Below, one piece after another: positions 60,867 to 64,000 of a stretch of 64,000 nucleotides of DNA (position 1 is the stretch's first letter; every line of letters starts with the position of its first letter). This stretch comes from Plantago ovata (lineage: Eukaryota; Streptophyta; Magnoliopsida; Lamiales; Plantaginaceae), in NCBI GenBank assembly GCA_028274465.1, contig CM051456.1, forward strand, positions 6,821,545-6,885,544, written 5' to 3'. Both the position numbers and the translations under genes were made by a program. The notes beneath the pieces are model-generated. The model was not told where the DNA came from. It was given only the letters and a program-made list of their open reading frames with translations, and did not search any database.

Positions 60867-61303
60867 AGCAGCCCAGCGGGCTGCTTCTAAGTGATTAGAA
60901 GCAGCCCGCTGGGCTGCTGCTAGTGGTTAGAAGCAGCCCAACGGGATGCTGCTCTCTACTGACCTTTTTTTTTTTTTTTTTTTTGAGTTTGAATTTAAAT
61001 GTTAATTTTTAGACCACTTGAATTTAGTATCAAATTTATCAATTTTTCGAAGTTCGGAAGTATCATTTGATCATTTTTTGTTCAAGTGATCATTTCATGT
61101 TAATAATTTATATTTATGATTGTATTTGTTTTAGGGAGTGTTTGTGGTAAAGTAGAATTGATGAATTTATTATACTTGCAATTGTTTATGATAATTTGTA
61201 TGAATTTAGTAAGTTTGGGATTTATTTGTAATACTTGTAAAATAAGAGTCATTCTGTAAATTACAAATAAATTTCCAACGTTTAGTAAAATTGTTACTAC
61301 GTT
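60338..61303. mobile_element. Repeat element copy B with (AT)n core
   Basis: It has the same arms as 38888-39821: AAATATTAAACGTCGGAACA at the left, TACGTTTAATAACCCC at the right. The core has an AT dinucleotide run (60777-60863), then three GC-rich palindromic units on AGCAGCCC(A/G)...GGGCTGCT (60867-60955). An extra partial duplication of the TATCTATAAATTTATAAAT segment occurs at about 60580-60745. It separates the two CH paralogues. Confidence 0.85.
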
Positions 61304-61304
61304 T

Positions 61305-62085
61305 AATAACCCCTTTTTTCAAAAGGGAGTATGATTTATGATAATTCTGAACATTTTTCAGTATGTTTTTTTTGCCCCAAAAAGAGCCCCTCCCCTGTTC
61401 CAGAATAAATAGTAATAATGAAATTAGATTAATTGAGTATGAATTATTTCTGATTTTCATTTGTATTAATTAATTAACTCGCATGCATTTTTGTTATGTT
61501 TTATTGTGTACTGATCACAGGTTTGATTCCCCGAAATGGGTAATTTTATTCTCCGAGATGGATGATTTCGTAAGTAGTCTGTTCGGTCATTGTAGTTATA
61601 AAACTATATCTAAAAACAAATAATTAATTCATATTTGTCCACAACATTACAATTCTATATATGATGAAATGAAACAAAAATTGCAGCTAGAAATTATGGA
61701 ATAAGTATACTTCCATTATGAGGCATAATCATAAAGGATTGAAGCCTATGCAACAATGCTCTAAAACGATGAAGGTGATTTATACAGTAAAACTCTTGTT
61801 GCAGAGAGCATTGCATTTGCAAGTTTGCAACTGATATGTCCAAGTAAAAACTTGTTTCTCTCAGAAGTAGTACAACATTTGAACTCAGCCCTTCAAATGG
61901 GCGGAGGAAAATAGTACAGTGATGTGTGACTCTGCGGTTCGTCCTCAGCAGCAAAAATGAGTAGAATGCAGAAATGTCTACATTCCTCAACTCTGAGACT
62001 ATCTATATAATTGACACCGCTACTATGTTGAACTGTCTTCAAAATGCAGAATAAAATGCCTCGTTGCAAGTTCTTTACCTCTGCT
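61305..62085. other. Intergenic DNA between CH paralogues
   Basis: No gene is seen. The right part is 3'UTR of paralogue B. No recognisable 5' exon of paralogue A was found here. Confidence 0.4.
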
Positions 62086-62087
62086 TT

Positions 62088-63880
62088 TCACAACTTTATC
62101 TTTTCAGCTGGATATATCCCTTTCCCTTTGCTTCCCTTATGTTGCTTCTTTGTTGCAAACTTCGATTCTTTAATCATTGGACCCCTGGTAGGTTTCGCAG
62201 TTTGGTTAGCATTAGCCCCGCTGCTTTTTCTGCATCCATGTGAATTATGTTTAAGTTTTTAGAACAGCCACAGGAAGAAACTTGACTCATTCTACTTCGC
62301 AAGTTAAAGCAAGCACATCTTTAAGAAAGGAGAACAATAGTATTGAATTCGCACCTGATGTGTAACAAGAGAAATAAGACACCAGCAATCGCTGTGCCTT
62401 TGACAACTGTTTTCAGTAATGGCTTCCGCCCATGCTTTCCACTAGTGGTATCATCGACCGGAACATCCAGATTCTGTGTTGTTTTATCCTGCGAAAGTAA
62501 AACAATCAGACTAGGAGCTTATATAACAGAATTATCAATGCACAAAACCATCATATTTAACCTACCTGCTTCTCATTTTCTACAGTTGTTGAAACGATCT
62601 TATCTTCAATGTCATCCTGAGTTGTAACTTGTGTACCGCTAATGGTCTGATTGACCTTGTCCTCACAAGGAAGGACATTCTTATCATTCCCAAAAATAAG
62701 TTCTTCATATTCTGGAGTGAAACATGATTCACCTTCCAGAGATTCCATGCTGGTTTGCCATTTGTAAGGAGATTGTGGATAATCATTAACAGAGACGCTT
62801 GATGTCCTAGGCGCTGTATCACTAATTGACGCTTCAAAAACTTCTGTCTCGTGAATTTTGGGTGACATATACACGTTCCTCTGGGACGAATAGACATTTG
62901 TACTTGAAGACTCATCGTTGTCAAATGCGTCACCAAACTCAAAGTTGAGCATTCGACCTAATATAGAGGTCATACTAGTGGTCGAAGATACCTCCATATC
63001 CTCATCATCAGAGACTTTCTCCCCTTCATTCATTTTCTCCCCATGAGAACCAACATTTAGAAAGAAGTCAAACATATTGTTCGCCCCATCAGGAACAGCA
63101 GAACTACTGCTGTCATTTGCATGGACCATTAAATCCGAAAAGGCCAAGTAATCAGAAATGTAGTTTCTACTCCCAGCATGTGTTGAAGAATCCACATGGC
63201 CATTATCACATGTGCTTCTCACTTCACTTGGACACTCTTCAGGAGATTCTTGTTGCTGTGAACTAACTTCAGCATCATCAACATCAGAGTTGCTTGTGGA
63301 TGAAAATGAATTCTCACCCATGTACCTGCTTTCTGCCTCGTCTGATGATTCGGAGCTAGAGTCATCATGGACATTTTTCTGAATTGTAATAGAGGTAAGA
63401 AAATTGTTAGTCAATGACCTCGAAGTGGAATGAATAAAATAAGCTGAACGGCTGAAGAAGACAACACTTGACAGCAGAGTGTTCTTGTTACCTGTTTCAG
63501 TGTTCTTTGAGAATCCTTATATGAACTATAACTGCAAGAAGTCGTGCACTGAGATGATTCTAAGTTTCTCCGTATTTCACCAACCATATCTGTTGGCATG
63601 GCTACTGAGTACATAACTACATCAAAGTCTGGAACCTGCTCAAAGAAATTGTATCTCTCAAATGATTCTGAAGAAATGAGGGAGATTGTGAAGGAAATGC
63701 CCAAAGCAGTAGTAAACAGAAACTGAATTTGAAGAACGGTAATCTTACGCTTAGCTGCTTAGACATAGCTTTCTTTGAAAGTGCCCTTATGCAAATACAA
63801 ACTTTTCTTATGTCTCGCTTCTCAACAACATCTGAGGGTGAAAATAGATCGATGCCACTCATTCCCAAAATTTTGCATAT
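62088..63880 (-). CDS. CH-domain protein, paralogue B (partial)
   Basis: A tandem paralogue of the 57947-60082 gene, same strand; its N-terminal exons lie beyond the window. Visible exons: 63749-63880 (CH domain end, ICKILGMSGIDLFSPSDVV), 63492-63635 (VPDFDVVMYSVAMPTDMVGE), 62566-63378 (a long acidic, Ser-rich exon of 271 codons), 62355-62488 (hydrophobic run GTAIAGVLFLLLHI) and 62088-62229 (basic tail ending KIKL). The CH exon (132 bases) and last exon (142 bases) have exactly the same lengths as in paralogue A. The central exon is about twice as long as its counterpart in A. No lesion is visible. Bases 63881-64000 are intron. Confidence 0.85.
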
Positions 63881-64000
63881 CTAGGAGAGAGAAACCAAAT
63901 TAGTAAATTCTCTTGTGGGATACCGTCTATACTTAACTAAAAAATGACCATGCCATGTGCTTAACAAAAGCATAGATGTTATTAAGTAAAACGCCTATGT

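Overview
This is plant nuclear DNA, almost certainly from a eudicot. It is AT-rich, its genes carry many GT-AG introns, and the gene families are plant-specific (AAP amino-acid permease, AMT2 ammonium transporter, G-type lectin receptor kinase, class III peroxidase, BIG BROTHER-like RING ligase). About half of the window is small DNA transposons, SINEs and nested insertions. I cannot name the species. Exon coordinates were worked out by hand from splice signals, reading frame and family similarity; for every intact gene model the exon lengths sum to whole codons.

Layout. 0.3-4.9 kb: a Mutator-like element with a decayed FAR1-type transposase on one strand and a small acidic/basic ORF on the other. 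7.8-12.2 kb (-): ATG4 autophagy protease, complete in 8 coding exons. 13.6-15.6 kb (-): AAP-type amino-acid permease, 6 exons. 15.8-19.6 kb: no gene seen. 19.7-22.7 kb (-): an intronless G-type lectin receptor kinase with a decayed extra copy of its own 3' end just downstream. 23-26 kb: intergenic, with two tRNA-derived SINE insertions bounded by clear target-site duplications. 26.2-28.5 kb (-): a protein with two Yippee-like zinc domains and an N-terminal EAR-type motif, apparently an internal gene duplication. 28.9-34.6 kb: a second, inverted, coding-free copy of the 0.3-4.9 kb element, containing a hAT element. 34.9-40 kb: an RNase H pseudogene, a long hairpin, nested SINEs and nested MITEs. 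40.4-43.0 kb (+): AMT2-type ammonium transporter. 44.1-47.0 kb (+): a histidyl-tRNA synthetase pseudogene that kept its introns. 47.8-48.9 kb (+): RING-H2 E3 ligase. 49.4-50.2 kb: a non-autonomous element with a perfect 9-bp target duplication. 52.3-54.6 kb (+): GT31 beta-1,3-galactosyltransferase, 11 exons. 55.6-57.8 kb: an HSP70 remnant and a class III peroxidase pseudogene. 57.9-64 kb (-): two tandem paralogues encoding calponin-homology (CH) domain proteins, separated by a transposon; the second runs off the right edge.

The genes form no pathway or operon; this is an ordinary plant gene neighbourhood. The most interesting observations are the double-Yippee/EAR gene, the MuDR-like convergent layout of the first mobile element, a probable exon-to-intron conversion that rescues a frameshift in one CH paralogue, and several very short retroposed inserts that target-site duplications make unambiguous.
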